64,000 bases of DNA from Cepaea nemoralis (Eukaryota > Mollusca > Gastropoda > Stylommatophora > Helicidae). This document shows, in pieces, positions 1-11,056 of this stretch; position 1 is the first letter of the stretch; each line of letters starts with the position of its first letter. The position numbers and the translations under genes are program-made. Location: the NCBI GenBank assembly GCA_014155875.1, contig JACEFZ010015010.1, positions 152,501 through 216,500 of the forward strand. Direction: 5' to 3'. The notes under the pieces were generated by a model. The model was given only the letters and a program-made list of their open reading frames with translations. It had not been told where the DNA came from and did not search any database.

Positions 1-790
1 CCATGAGCTTCTCACATGTCGGACGACCGACCCATCTGTGTAGATGACCGCGTCACCGTCTAGCGAATTCTCGAAAATCAACGCTTGTACTTCAGCCTCA
101 ACAGCAGCCGGATTTTCTTGTCTGCATTTTCTATCTAGTTGGATGCAAACTGAAAAGGATGTGCAGAAGTCTGTTGGCACTTGCACCCACTCCTCGCCAG
201 GTTCTAAGTCCTCAAGTGAACACACCTGTTGAAGAATGTCTTCGGCTTGACCCATCCACGACCGTCCTCTTTTTAACCTGCTGCCCTTCACCTTCCTAAT
301 TTCACTATGCAGTGGATGTTGTGTGTTTGCGTTAATTCTGAGGTAGGCGCGTGCCCTGCAAACTTGTATTCTCTCTTCAATGGTTGGAAAATCAAGAAGG
401 TAGTGCATCGCCCTGCATGCTGTATCTCTTGTACATCCAAGAATAATGCGCATAGCTTCATTCTGTATCCTTTCTATCTGCTTATGGCTGAGAGTCAGGA
501 TTACCATTGCATACTCCAAAACAGACATGACCAGCCCCTCGTACAGAAGACATAGATGGCGCTGCTCACAGTTTGCTGCCGCCATCACCCGCATCGCTGC
601 CAAACCCCGCTTGGCCTTTTGTTATCACCTGGTCTATGTGCACATTATAAGCAAGGCTTCGATCAAACCGTATCCCCAGGTAATTCATTGCCTGCGTTCT
701 TTCCACCGTCTCTGAACACAGCATTACAGTTGGTGTTGGATTGTTGACAGTATGATTATTCAATGAGAACCAAGTCACTGTTGCCTTTGT
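1..790 (-). pseudogene. Decayed I-type LINE, RT C-terminus and RNase H start
   Basis: Minus-strand reading gives reverse-transcriptase C-terminal pieces in several frames: NYLGIRFDRSLAYN at 566-778, then AMRIILGCTRDTACRAMHY near 395-460, then the RNase H signature AVIYTDGS near 25-60. The order matches the LINE at 6767-8851, to which this copy is clearly related. Frameshifts separate the pieces, so it is a dead copy. It is cut by the window edge, so its 3' end is not visible. Confidence 0.75.
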
Positions 791-825
791 TGGGTATGTA
801 TGTTATTTATGTGTTCGCGAAGGGT

Positions 826-858
826 CCGGCATGGCACATGATTGATTGATTGATTGAA
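826..858 (+). repeat. RTE-type LINE 3' tail, GGCATGGCAC then (ATTG)n
   Basis: The string ggcatggcacatgattgatt matches the last codons and (GATT)n tail of the RTE LINE whose minus-strand end lies at 35467. It is a very short 5'-truncated copy or a shared motif. Low information content limits confidence. Confidence 0.4.
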
Positions 859-1095
859 GGGTCCATCCGATTGAGATGAAATTTTCTACACGACTTCTAA
901 TCATTCCCGTGCTGCCAACTGTCATAGCTTTTTTAGTGTACAAACAGTTATTTACTTAATATTATTTAATATTTAATTTACATTATAGCGAGGGGACATA
1001 ACTTCTAATAGCATTTCTATATATGTAAAATTGTTGCATATTTCTCAATAGTTGGACCTTTTCGCTACAGTTATCTACAGGCATATGCGTTATAA

Positions 1096-1406
1096 TCCTC
1101 CTCCTCCCACTCCTCACTCTTCCTCCTCCTTCGCCATCTCCACTTCCTCCTCCCCCTTCCTTCCCCTCTTCCTCCTCCTCCTCCCCCTTTTCTCATCTCC
1201 TCCTCCTCCCCATCCTCCCCCTCTCCTCCGCCTCCTCCTTCCTTCACTTCTCTTCCCCTCCTCCTCCTCCCCTCCCCTCCTCCTCCCCCCCCCCTCACCT
1301 CCTTCCTCCTCCCCTCATCCTCCTGCTCCTCCCCCCTCCTCCTCCCTCCTCCTCCTCCTCCTCCTCCTCCTCCTCCCCCTCCTCATCCCTCCTCCCCTCC
1401 TCCCTA
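1096..1406 (+). repeat. (CCT)n polypyrimidine tract
   Basis: About 310 bases of nearly pure C/T on the plus strand, mostly CCT/TCC triplets with interruptions, ending in an uninterrupted (CTC)n run near 1345-1383. Long open frames through it (Ser/Pro/Leu one way, Gly/Glu/Arg the other) come from composition only. Confidence 0.95.
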
Positions 1407-1455
1407 TTTAGTTATTGGGATGAAGATTGTTCTCTTCCAATCTGTTCGCCATATT

Positions 1456-2030
1456 TCCGGGAACGGGAACTGAAGCTTATATGACTACTTATATGAATTA
1501 AATGAGACGCTCCCTGCCAGGTTCTGGGCGAAGCCGGGCCGGCTTCTTATATGGGAACGGGAACCGGAGCATGGGGGCGAATATGAATTAAATGAGACGC
1601 TCCCCGCCAGGAATTGAGCGAAGCTGGGCCGGGTGTTATTTTTTGGAACGGGAAACGGGAGCAGGGGCCGATATGAATTAATGAGACGTTCCATTTACCC
1701 AAATTAATTGTTGGGGGAAGATGTAAAGATACTGTCTATTATTAGAAAGAGCACTTGAAGACAGACAGACAGGACAGATAGATAGTCGGGAACGGGAACT
1801 TATATGACTACTTATATGATTAAATTAGATGCTCCCCATCAGGCCTGGGCGAAGCCGGGCCGGGTCAGACACGACAGGCAGACAGACAGGCAAGACAGAC
1901 AGACAGGCAGATAGACAGACAGACAGATAGATAGATAGTCGGAAACGGGAGCTTATATGATTACTTATATGAATTAAATGAGATGCTCCCCACCAGGGAC
2001 TGGGCGAAGCCGGGCCGGGTCAGCTAGTGT
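1456..2030 (+). repeat. Degenerate 80-95 bp repeat array with Helitron-like 3' end
   Basis: Five related units start at about 1456, 1553, 1644 (partial), 1788 and 1939. Each has a gggaacgggaac-like start, a tatgaattaaatgagac core and a gggcgaagccgggccgggt end. Between units 4 and 5 lies a (GACA)/(GATA) simple tract (1870-1938). The last unit ends in the small GGC-GAA-GCC hairpin followed by cagCTAGt. Hairpin plus CTAG resembles the 3' end of Helitron/DINE-type non-autonomous elements, which often carry internal minisatellites. No TC 5' end was fixed, so the class is an inference. Confidence 0.5.
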
Positions 2031-2049
2031 GTGTGTATATATATATATG

Positions 2050-2250
2050 CACCTAATGAGATGCAGCAAGATATGCCAGGCAACAAACTGTGCAGCCTAT
2101 TGTTTTTTGCTACTTTGTTTTAAATTCACTAAGGTAATACACTGTTTGAAACTCTGCTGTAGTGATGCTGTGGTACCACTTTAGTGCTATAGTGCGGGCA
2201 CCAGTAAATACATGTTTGTAGTTTATCTGTAGCTGTTTTATCTGTTCTTC
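2050..2250 (+). repeat. Dispersed repeat shared with 31436-31570
   Basis: The stretch from agatatgccaggcaac through taatacactgttt recurs, diverged, at 31465-31545. No coding potential or tRNA-like head is visible. Class unknown. Confidence 0.45.
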
Positions 2251-2289
2251 GCGTGTCTGAACCATATTAGAAGTACTGATAAAATGGTT

Positions 2290-2530
2290 TTTTGTTTTTT
2301 TTAAATTCGCATATCCTTTTACAGGACATCGCTGTCAACAGCAGCATCTTTCAGCTGTCTGTTGATTTCTTGACAAGATTACGCTCAGTAGTTTGCCATT
2401 GCTTTCTGAGCGGCGGGCTCAGTTATCCCGCAAGTCACCAGAGGGGGGACGAACCGCTCCCAGTTCTCGCCCGCTACGAGACTCTGCGTGATAAACGGGA
2501 TTACGGAGAAAGTGGTGTAACCCCTCGGCC
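2290..2530 (-). mobile_element. SINE-1 copy
   Basis: On the minus strand this reads as a SINE-1 body: a block related to the ttcagaaagcaatggcaaac module, then the aagaaatca segment, then the 3' domain tgctg-tgttgac-gc-atgtcctg-aaaggatatgc. The same modules in the same order recur at 24721, 30786, 32440, 41080, 60835, 61990 and 63885. The tRNA-like head is poorly preserved. Confidence 0.65.
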
Positions 2531-2559
2531 AGAGAGACCGGCGATGTAATGTTAGAGAT

Positions 2560-2770
2560 ACATATTCTGAGTCCGATACTAATTTTAATTTCTTTTAACT
2601 TTCTCAAATCTCCAAGTGCTATGAAAGCGCGTCCTGCCTTGTGTATTCTTATTTTAATATTTGTATCTGTTCCCACATCTCTGCCTACACTGCAAGCTAA
2701 ATAGGTGTATGACTTAACCTCTAGAAGTGAGGTTTCGCTAAGGAAGATGGGATTATCATTTACTTGCGGA
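2560..2770 (-). pseudogene. LINE RT C-terminal fragment
   Basis: The minus strand reads NPIFLSETSLLEVKSYTYLA and, further on, GTDTNIKIRIHKAGRAFIAL, the region after the RT catalytic core in RTE-like LINEs (YLGS, then a conserved RI-KA-AF motif). A short relative on the plus strand lies at 3640-3785. No intact start or end. Confidence 0.6.
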
Positions 2771-2833
2771 CGGACGGACCGACCGACCAACCGACCGACC
2801 GACCGACGGACGGACGGACAGATAGATAGATAG
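2768..2833 (+). repeat. (GGAC/GACC/GATA)n tetranucleotide tract
   Basis: Imperfect GGAC and GACC units pass into GATA units. Simple sequence next to the LINE fragment. Confidence 0.85.
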
Positions 2834-3044
2834 CCGCAGGCCAACAGTCAGACTAACACGCCTTTACAAGACAATGAGGTTGTTTCGGGCAAACTGTGTA
2901 CATGTTATTGTCTGATTCAGCAATGAGGCAAGCCTAAATGAGGCAAGCCTAAATAAGGCAGTTCCCTGAAGTGTACTTCTTTACTTCAAACTAGTATAAT
3001 TATCTACACCGGAAATATGAAACTTCCTTGCGATTTAAAAGCTA

Positions 3045-3390
3045 TTGGGACGCAGAGGTGTTTCCAAGGCACCAGGGCCGGGTTATATACTGGCCAAGAC
3101 CTATTGACGCGTCCACGTCGAGCGTCCTGGGCAACAGGACCCTTCGGGGTCCTGGCTAAAGTCAATAGGATCGCCGATTCCTCCGAAGTCGGAGAGTGTC
3201 TGCCTGTACGGCGAGGAACCACCAGTCTGCACACCAATAAGCCAGACATGGGACAACGGATACTCACGCAAAACTCAGGTCCTGTATGACATCACACTGA
3301 TGTTGGACAACAGGATGCCTTCATCCGACATACAGGACTTCGCGTTGGAGCTCAAGCCAACGAACACAAGCAAGCAAGCAAGCAAAAGCT
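3045..3390 (+). mobile_element. SINE-like repeat with (AAGC)n tail
   Basis: A GC-richer block (gggccgggttatatactgg through gccagacatgggacaacgg) ends in caacgaacacaagcaagcaagcaag, a 4-bp-unit tail like those of the retroposons elsewhere in the window. I do not see a clear box A/box B pair, so it could also be the 3' end of a LINE. Confidence 0.4.
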
Positions 3391-3639
3391 ATTAGAGAGC
3401 TTAAGCTACCTTAAAACATATTTAACGAACTAGCAGGCTCTTTTTCAACCAGAGAAAAGCGACATTGCTTTTAAATTATATGATGCTGTACATTACTCAT
3501 TAAATAGCTTTCGCTATTGTTCATCATTAACAACATAACACAGTGAATAATCAAATGTAATGAGTTGGCTTTTGTGAGATTTAGACAACACTATCCCTGT
3601 TTGACACTGGTAGTAATTTTATATGGGAAAGAGAAAGAT

Positions 3640-3785
3640 CATGAGAATAAATCAAGTAAATGATCATTCGATCTTTGTTGGCGAAACCTCACTTCAATAG
3701 GCGGAGTCATTCAGCTATTTAGGTTTTAGTGTAGACATCGATGGGATCAACAGATAAAGATATTAAAATAAGAATACTGCATCTC
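3640..3785 (+). pseudogene. Short LINE RT fragment
   Basis: The plus strand reads SFVGETSLQ, then AESFSYLGFSVDIDG with a stop between, matching the same RT segment as 2560-2770 on the other strand. Heavily decayed. Confidence 0.5.
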
Positions 3786-4159
3786 CTTCTCCTGCTACCC
3801 CCCCCCCCCCCCAACAAAAAATCATAGACCCCTCAACCAACCCGCGCCAAGCAGCCCTATCCATTGCTATCTCGTTCAGCTCCTTCCATGTTCGCCCCAT
3901 ATTATTCATCTGCCTCCAGTTCTCTTTCACGCATGGTTTTAGGTCTTCACCTATTTCGTTAGCCCCCGTGTGTTATAAACGAGGGACTTTCTAATTATAC
4001 TATTCTCAGATTCTCTCAATGCGCGTCCTACCTACACAGTTATAGCCTTTTGTTTTCCTCACTGGTATTGTTTAGTTATTCTCCATGAGCAGCACATTGG
4101 TGATTCTGTCCTCCTGTTCCGCTGCCGGCATTAAAAATACACATTTGTAGTTTATTAGT

Positions 4160-4352
4160 CATTGCGGGGGGATTGACGGGGGTTCTAGAAGAATCTCAAA
4201 GCTGATAGGGAAGACAAGGAGAAATTTCAATCAGATAGCGGTGGGAACGAAAAGTAGTATGGCTCTTCGCTGGCTGTTGAACGAAGGGACGGGGCGCGTA
4301 TGGAAATGTTCTAAGTGCAGTGATGTTCGTTCTTAGCTCAACTCAACTCAAA
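4160..4352 (+). pseudogene. I-type LINE 3' end with (AACTC)n tail
   Basis: The plus strand reads NFNQIAVGTKSSMALRWLL and GRVWKCSKCSD, equivalent to the C-terminus NQIATGTIGVGTLSWLLRMG and LWECPECCD of the LINE ending near 6804. A ctcaactcaactcaaa tail follows. This is a 5'-truncated insertion of a few hundred bases at most. Confidence 0.6.
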
Positions 4353-4564
4353 TGTTAAATCGTTTCTGATCCATACAATAGTGCCGATTGAAAGTTAAGC
4401 ATTCTAACTTTAGTGTTAAGAATAACTTCCATTGATTTCCACAACGTCCTAGTGCTCTGTTACGCCCCCCCCCCCCTTTTTTTTGTCATTTGGCCCGACA
4501 ACAGCACTGTTTCAACAGTGTTTAGAAGCTTATTTCCTGATTGCTGCTTCTCGTGGTGAAGAAG

Positions 4565-5467
<903 letters not shown>

Positions 5468-5469
5468 GT

Positions 5470-6204
5470 AACTGTTAATATTCAGAGATAATCCACCACA
5501 TTATTTTCTTGGCAGAGATCAGATCTCTCGTTTACCGCTATTTAATTGCGTTTCCTGTTCCATGCATTTGAACACAAACTAGAGAACAAGTTGCCAGGAG
5601 GCAAGCAGTAAAGCTGAATAAACGTACACAAATGACATCCTAATGTCATACCCCCCCCCCCCCCCCTCCCCTCGCATTCATGGTCTACCCCCAAACGATA
5701 ACGAAACCAAGATAATAAAATGACATTGGCAATATTCGGGAACAAAAGCATATGCAAATATATCCCGGTCTACTCTGACAGTGATGATAAAGAACAGCGG
5801 GGAACTGGGGAAGATCAATGAGAAATAAACTCTACGGGGAAAGAAAATATACAAATTGAAACACGATATTTCATAATAAAAGAGACGATATTGCAAAGAG
5901 ATTCGGCAAATGAGTCTAATATCGTCCGTAAATACGAAGATATTATATGTTTGTCATTACTACACACAAAATGATACGAAAGAAAAGTAGTTTTGGCGCC
6001 GCAATGGACAGCTATAGTTCTCTTGTAAGAAAAGTCTGATATGCTTATATTCATCGCGGATGTATGGGTGTATGACGTATATTTCTGATCACGCGGAACA
6101 TGCTAGGGAGATTAGATTGGAAGGGTATCTTTCGAGCTGACGCCCCGTCTCAGACAATGGCTGCGTCAGTGTCTAGGGTTGTACCAGAAGATTCGTGTTT
6201 GAAG
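5470..6204. other. Unassigned stretch
   Basis: AT-rich non-repetitive sequence with a C-run at 5650-5666. I see no credible exon, tRNA-like head or known transposon motif. Confidence 0.5.
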
Positions 6205-6365
6205 ACTGATTAAGAACAGGAAACTCATTTTTGAAGAATATAATTTACAGACAGAAAACTCATTTTTGATTATTGTAATTTACCGAGAGAAAACACATTT
6301 TTGAGGAATATAATTTACAGACTGAAAACTCATTTTGGGTGAAATATAATTAAGAGACAGAAAAT
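6205..6365 (+). repeat. ~50-bp tandem repeat, three units
   Basis: Three diverged units carry the pattern gaaaactcatttttga followed by ataatttacagac (near 6223, 6258, 6287 and 6325). It abuts a run of 26-27 G at 6378-6404. Confidence 0.75.
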
Positions 6366-6405
6366 GTATATCTGAGATTGGGGGGGGGGGGGGGGGGGGG
6401 GGGGT

Positions 6406-6697
6406 TGTTCGCTCGCTTTGAACTCAAGCGTAGTCCATAATCGTGTTACTACTTCTAGCGGCACTGGATTGATTTTTGCGTGTGAATTAGCTTTCCCTAT
6501 TACCAGTGTCCCTTCGCCAGCAGGCAAATTCACTACGACTTTCAGAGGTACTTGTAATTTACGTCCCCATATCAAGGGCGGAAGTCAACATTTTAGTTCA
6601 ACTGACCTTATAGGGGTTGAACCCGCTACCTCGACATCAGCACATCGGATGTTTAATAACGAGCGATCTTATTCATTCGACCATGTGGCCTCCAAAT
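6406..6697 (-). mobile_element. SINE-3 copy with poly-C tail
   Basis: On the minus strand the head reads ggccacatggtcgaatgaat (box A-like) and ggttcaaccc-type box B (gggttgaaccc on plus at about 6613). The body contains aagtacctctgaaag and ggacactggtaatagggaaa, and the end AAAGCGAGCGAACAA runs into a C homopolymer (G-run on plus). Same layout as 16941, 19609, 31783 and 61071. Confidence 0.75.
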
Positions 6698-7185
6698 GAG
6701 GAGAAATAACACGGAACGTTCTCCACAAAATAGCTGTCTCTAAATACCTGTCTGCCCAACTCTTTGTTGATTGATTGATTGATTCATTCATTCATTCATT
6801 GATTTAGGAACCGCCATCACAGCATTCGGGACATTCCCATAAGCGCTCCGTCCCCATCCTCAGAAGCCAGGAAAGAGTTCCAACCCCAATAGTACCAGTA
6901 GCAATCTGATTATATGTGCGTCTCGCCTTTTCTCTAATCGTCAAGCATCGGCCAGATGTTGAGGTATCATATGTCAGGCTCTCCTGCACCAAACGTCGAC
7001 CATTAGCCTTTGCCAAGAACCCTCAGGCACTTCTACTACCTCTCAACACCGAACCATCTGTGTAGATAATCACATCACCCGGGCGAGCATTATCCTGAAA
7101 TAGTTTCTGGATTTCCACTTCCGCGGCCCCTGCTGGCAACTCCCTGCACTCCCGGCTCAATGTGATTATAACTCAATATTATTAC

Positions 7186-8028
7186 TTATATGCACAAGTC
7201 TAACTGCTCCGCTAGCACTCTGACCCACTCCTCTCCTCGGCTAATGTTCTCCAAGATGCACACCTGTCTGATCGTATCCTCCGCCTGAGCCATCCATGAT
7301 TTCCCTCTTATCAGTCGCTGGCCCTTAACTGCGTCCAGCGCCTCACGCAACGGGTGATCTGTGTCAGCAGCTACTCTGGGGTATGCCTTCGCCTGCATCA
7401 CCCTGAGCCTACTAGCAACAGTCGGCAAACCAAGGATGTACCGCATACACACTACTGGGGTGTCTCTGGTGCATCCCAGAATGACCCGCATGGCTTCGTG
7501 CTGTATGCGCTCCAATCTCACCAGCTGACTGTTTGAGACAGTAAGCAGTCCTAGTCCATAATCAATCACTGAGAGGATCAAGTGCTGGTATAGTCTGAAA
7601 AGCATTCTCTGCTCTATGTCCATTGCAGCCATAGTTTTAAGTGCGTTGAGTCCCTTTTGAGATCTTGTCACAACCGTCTCCACATGATCCTTGAAGGACA
7701 GACTCCTGTCAAATGTGATTCCCAGATACTTCAGTTTGTTCTCTCTGTTGACGCTTCCACCATCTATCGTGAGGCTTGGAACATCAGCTCTCACATTCCT
7801 GTTGTCCAGAGAGCACCATAAAACAGCTGCCTTTTCCGGGTGGATGACAGCACACATTTCAGTGCACCAGTCAATCACTTTGTCTAATGTCACCTGTAGC
7901 TCCTGGGCCGTTTGCTCCCTATCTCTCCCCTGCCTATATGCAAGAATATCATCTGCAAATGTTAGTATCCTTCCAACCCCTGGTGCTTCTAGGTTTGAAA
8001 TTTTGCTCGTATACACGTTAAAAGGCAC
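7186..8028 (-). pseudogene. LINE reverse transcriptase, palm and thumb region
   Basis: 280 codons open on the minus strand inside the LINE at 6767-8851. The catalytic FADDILAY box lies about 25 residues in, followed by a conserved KYLGITFDRSLSFKDHV thumb motif and RIQHEAMRVILGCTRDTP, which the decayed copy at 1-790 shares. The upstream RT half continues in another frame at 8225-8850 (motifs APGSDGVRYGHM and QDWVHSYLIPLPKP), so the protein is broken. Inferred role in life: an RNA-templated polymerase for LINE insertion. Confidence 0.8.
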
Positions 8029-8224
8029 CGGTGAGATTGCGGATCCCTGTGGCAGTCCCGGGGTTAAAATATGTGGCTCTGAGGTCCATGCACCAGGACG
8101 GAGAGCAATCCGACGAGAATGCAGGACGGCCGCTATTCAGTTCACCAACGAGGGATTGACCCCCTTCTCCATCAGTGCGGTCATCAAAATATCATATCGA
8201 ACTCTATTGTACGCATCCTTGAGA

Positions 8225-8851
8225 TCAAGCGCTGCCGCCATCGTTTCCTTGTCTACTCTGGAACTCCTCATAAACGTCAAAGGCAAAAGTGGCTGCATTT
8301 GACCAGGTATCTTTTCCTGGCCTGTAGCTCCCCAGGCCTCTTGGAAGAAGCTTCCCCCTTTCCGAAAACTCTCGCAGCTTGACAGCGACTATCTTCTCCA
8401 AAACCTTCCCAAATGTATTTTGAAGGGGGTTGATCCTAAAGCCGCTAAGCTTTGAATGATCCTTGAATGGTTTTGGGAGAGGGATGAGATAACTGTGTAC
8501 CCAATCCTGCGGTACTGATCCTGTCCTAATGCTCTGGTTAAAGCAGTCGGTCATCTCCTTCAGGTCTACATCTCTCAAAGCTTTCATGTGGCCATACCTG
8601 ACCCCATCAGAACCTGGTGCCGTATCTTTTGCCTTTTTCAAAATATGTTTAACATCTTCAACCCGTATGATGTCTTCATAAGGCGTATTCTTTATGGTGC
8701 CAGATAACTCCTCTCTAACTGCATCCCTGGTGTCCACATCATCATGATTGGTCTGCTCTAAAAATCTCTGAAGAAACGCCTCCCCTTTCTCTTTGTCTGT
8801 TGTCACGCGCACACCATCATCTCTATAAATTGTTCCCACTCTCATAGTTTT
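8225..8851 (-). pseudogene. LINE reverse transcriptase, N-terminal half
   Basis: This frame carries the region before the catalytic aspartates: KDTAPGSDGVRYGHMKAL, then TGSVPQDWVHSYLIPLPKP and GKVLEKIVAVKLREFSERG. The first catalytic block (DAxxAFD-type) falls where the frame is lost. The first residues of this open frame come from the 5' TSD and flank, not from the LINE. Confidence 0.75.
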
Positions 8852-8867
8852 GCCCAACTCTTTGTGT

Positions 8868-9055
8868 GTCTGTCTAACCAAACTGTACGTCTGCCTGCTT
8901 GTCTACTTATCCATCCGTCCGTTTGTCTTTCTACCTGGCTGCCTGACTAACTGTCTGCCTTCTTGTCTATCCGTCTTTCTGTGTTCTTGTATGTCTTTCT
9001 GCCTGTCTATCTAACCATTCGTCGACCTGCCCGTCTATCTTATCGATCTTTCTGA
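8868..9055 (+). repeat. Cryptic (CTGT/CTTT) simple sequence
   Basis: Degenerate gtctgcctg / gtctatcc units without a fixed period. The LINE TSD lies at its edge, and the same texture (ctgtctc, ctgtctg) appears on the other side of the LINE at 6733-6753. The LINE therefore probably landed inside this tract. Confidence 0.6.
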
Positions 9056-9424
9056 GCAGAAGCAAACTGATAAATAACATAGCTAGCACTCTATACCGAA
9101 GAGCAATTACGATCAAACAATCAGAAACACATTAAACAAATCACTCAATTTGCACACAACCTAGCTGAAAACATACATGCTAATGCACACAGATTAACCT
9201 ATATAGTGCATAACCTCATTTTTATAATATGCCTAATACAGGTTTATATATATAAATAAGCCCAGTCGTTTAAAACAACAGGTGGCAAATGTGTTTTGCT
9301 CTCCTTGAAAAGGTCAGTGCTTGTATGCTGAATAGTAAGTGCTTACTCCAATAAATAAACATATTTGTGTAGTCTGTTTAACTTAAAAGGGAAGGTAACA
9401 GTTTTAAAAAATGTTGTAAAAGAC
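9056..9424. other. Unassigned stretch
   Basis: AT-rich sequence. I see no exon or repeat I can name. Confidence 0.5.
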
Positions 9425-9427
9425 ATG

Positions 9428-9655
9428 AGGGACGACTCCGTTGCACTAGGTTTTATCGCATATGGCTCGGTCTCTTTCCGCACGACGGCCTGTCGAAAGC
9501 ATCACACAAAGCACAAATGCTATAGCTCCAGGGACGATCCACACGATTCTCCAAGAAAATTGCACTCGTGAACCGAACGACATGGCCTGGAATGAACCTA
9601 CGACCTTCAGAATGCGAGGCAACGGCGTAGCCACTTCGCCACATAGACTCCAGGC
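9428..9655 (-). mobile_element. SINE-D copy, head on minus strand
   Basis: Reading minus, a tRNA-like head (gcgaagtggctacgccgttgcc, then a degraded box B) leads into ggccatgtcgttcggttcacg, the ctcgg-gagactc block, and ggagctatagcatttgtgctttgtg. It ends in gaccgagccatatgcgata. The same body is at 27080, 34070, 59560 and 63127. Confidence 0.65.
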
Positions 9656-9659
9656 AACA

Positions 9660-10160
9660 ATTAACTAAGAATGAAATATGTGTTCAGTTTTAACAGCTAA
9701 AACACAACTATTTAATCTACGCATATACAACTGTTTGTATTGGATGAGTTAAAATGCCAAAAGGGCAGAAAACAGGATCGGAAAAAACAATAATATGGGG
9801 GAATGGGAAACTATTGAAAAGTTACTGTCTATTTCCGGACATGTTCTACTGAGCTGATCTGTAATTTGACAACAGCGGCGTTTTTTTTTTTGAGAATGGA
9901 CGTTTGTCTGTCAGGTTGTACACACACGCAGATCGGGGGGAGAATGGCATCGGGTTAATACGAGCTGACAGATGAATCGGTAGGGAAGTGCGAGGGGTGG
10001 GAATGTAGGTGGCAGCTGAGTGGAGTGAATAGACACCCAGGCAGTCTCTGAACAGATTGCGCAGATAACAGGGATTGTTCGAACTTCAAATAAATTAATT
10101 AGAGATTCTAGAGTGGAATCAAATTAGACAGCTGCAAGAATAGAGCAGGAGGATAGACAG
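9660..10160. other. Unassigned stretch
   Basis: No exon or repeat family recognised. Contains a T-run at 9882-9891. Confidence 0.45.
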
Positions 10161-10351
10161 GTTGAAAAAAAAGGGGGAGGGGGAGGTGGTGGTGGTGGTG
10201 ATGGAGTAGTAGTGGAGGTAGTAGTAGTGGCAGTATTGCCCAATGCGCCTTTTGCTGTCTCTTGCAGCTCCCACCCCCAACACCGCACCCCTTTCTTAAT
10301 GTCCTCCCTATATTATTAATGTGTGTCTATATCTTCACCGTGTGTATTTAG

Positions 10352-10354
<3 letters not shown>

Positions 10355-10423
<69 letters not shown>
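10355..10423 (+). repeat. (CT)n microsatellite
   Basis: Nearly pure (CT)n after a short ctctttctct lead. Confidence 0.97.
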
Positions 10424-10424
<1 letters not shown>

Positions 10425-10770
10425 TCTCTGTATGTGTGTATTAGTGCGTATGCATGTTATTGTGTATGTGTGTATGTATGTGTACACGTGAATGTGTGTA
10501 TATGTGTCCGGTATGTATGTGTAAGTGTGTGTGTGTAAATGAGTGTGTGTATGTGTGTGTATGTTCGTGTATGTGTGTCTGTATGTTCGTGTATGTATGT
10601 GTATATGTTTGTGTGGCTATGTGTGCATGCATGCAGTGTATGCGAGTGAGTGTGTCTTTGCATTTTTTTGAGTATGTGCATAACTGTTAGAGTTTGTGCA
10701 AATGATGTAAGTATGTAGTGCAGGTATGTATGAGTGCGTGTGTGTTTACGAATGTGCATGTGTACGTGTG
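10424..10770 (+). repeat. (TG)n-rich cryptic simple sequence
   Basis: Imperfect TGTG/TATG units with tgtatgtgtgt-type blocks, running straight into the family E element that follows. A second family E copy at 47541 also follows a (TG)n tract. Confidence 0.9.
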
Positions 10771-10961
10771 TCTGCCTGTCTCATAACATGGTAATATGCA
10801 TTGTTTATGTTTACAAAATCAATTTGACAATGTTTTTTTTTCCTATGTGAATATAACATGCACACTTGATGAATGACAGATGGGTGATTGGAAGGGCCGA
10901 ATGTAAGACGGGCCTGCGTGCCCAATTTGTTACCCTTTGAAAATAAAGTTCGTTCGTTCGT

Positions 10962-10965
<4 letters not shown>
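10770..10965 (+). mobile_element. Family E retroposon, ends AATAAAGTTCGTTCG
   Basis: The body runs ctgcctgtctcataacatgg, tttatgtttacaaaat, tgacaatgtttttt, gattggaagggccgaatgta, cgggcctgcgtgccc and ends gaaaataaagttcgttcgttcg. The order is almost the same at 47541-47730. Shorter 3' pieces lie at 26826-26912 and, reversed, at 14115-14209. The AATAAA signal directly before a short tandem tail suggests an RNA-derived retroposon whose tail is not poly-A. Confidence 0.7.

Positions 10966-10966
<1 letters not shown>

Positions 10967-11052
<86 letters not shown>
10967..11052 (+). repeat. (CT)n microsatellite
   Basis: About 85 bases of uninterrupted CT directly after the tail of the family E copy. 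Confidence 0.97.

Positions 11053-11056
<4 letters not shown>

Larger units (their letters stand above)
6754..8864 (-). mobile_element. 5'-truncated I-type LINE with 13-bp TSD
   Basis: Direct repeats gcccaactctttg at 6754-6766 and 8852-8864 flank a minus-strand LINE body (6767-8851). The body has the RT fingers/palm (8225-8850), the B-motif GLPQGSAISP near 8040-8075, FADD in 7186-8028, an RNase H start VIIYTDGS near 7050-7075 and the C-terminal knuckle LWECPECCD at 6805-6840. The 3' tail is a mixed (TGAA)n/(TCAA)n run at 6767-6803. At least two frameshifts break the frame. The 5' truncation plus TSD is typical of target-primed reverse transcription. Confidence 0.85.

Noticed and set aside
1052..1411. 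119-residue Pro/Ser/Leu-rich open frame
   Set aside because: It is a translation of the (CCT)n tract; frames are open on both strands for the same reason.
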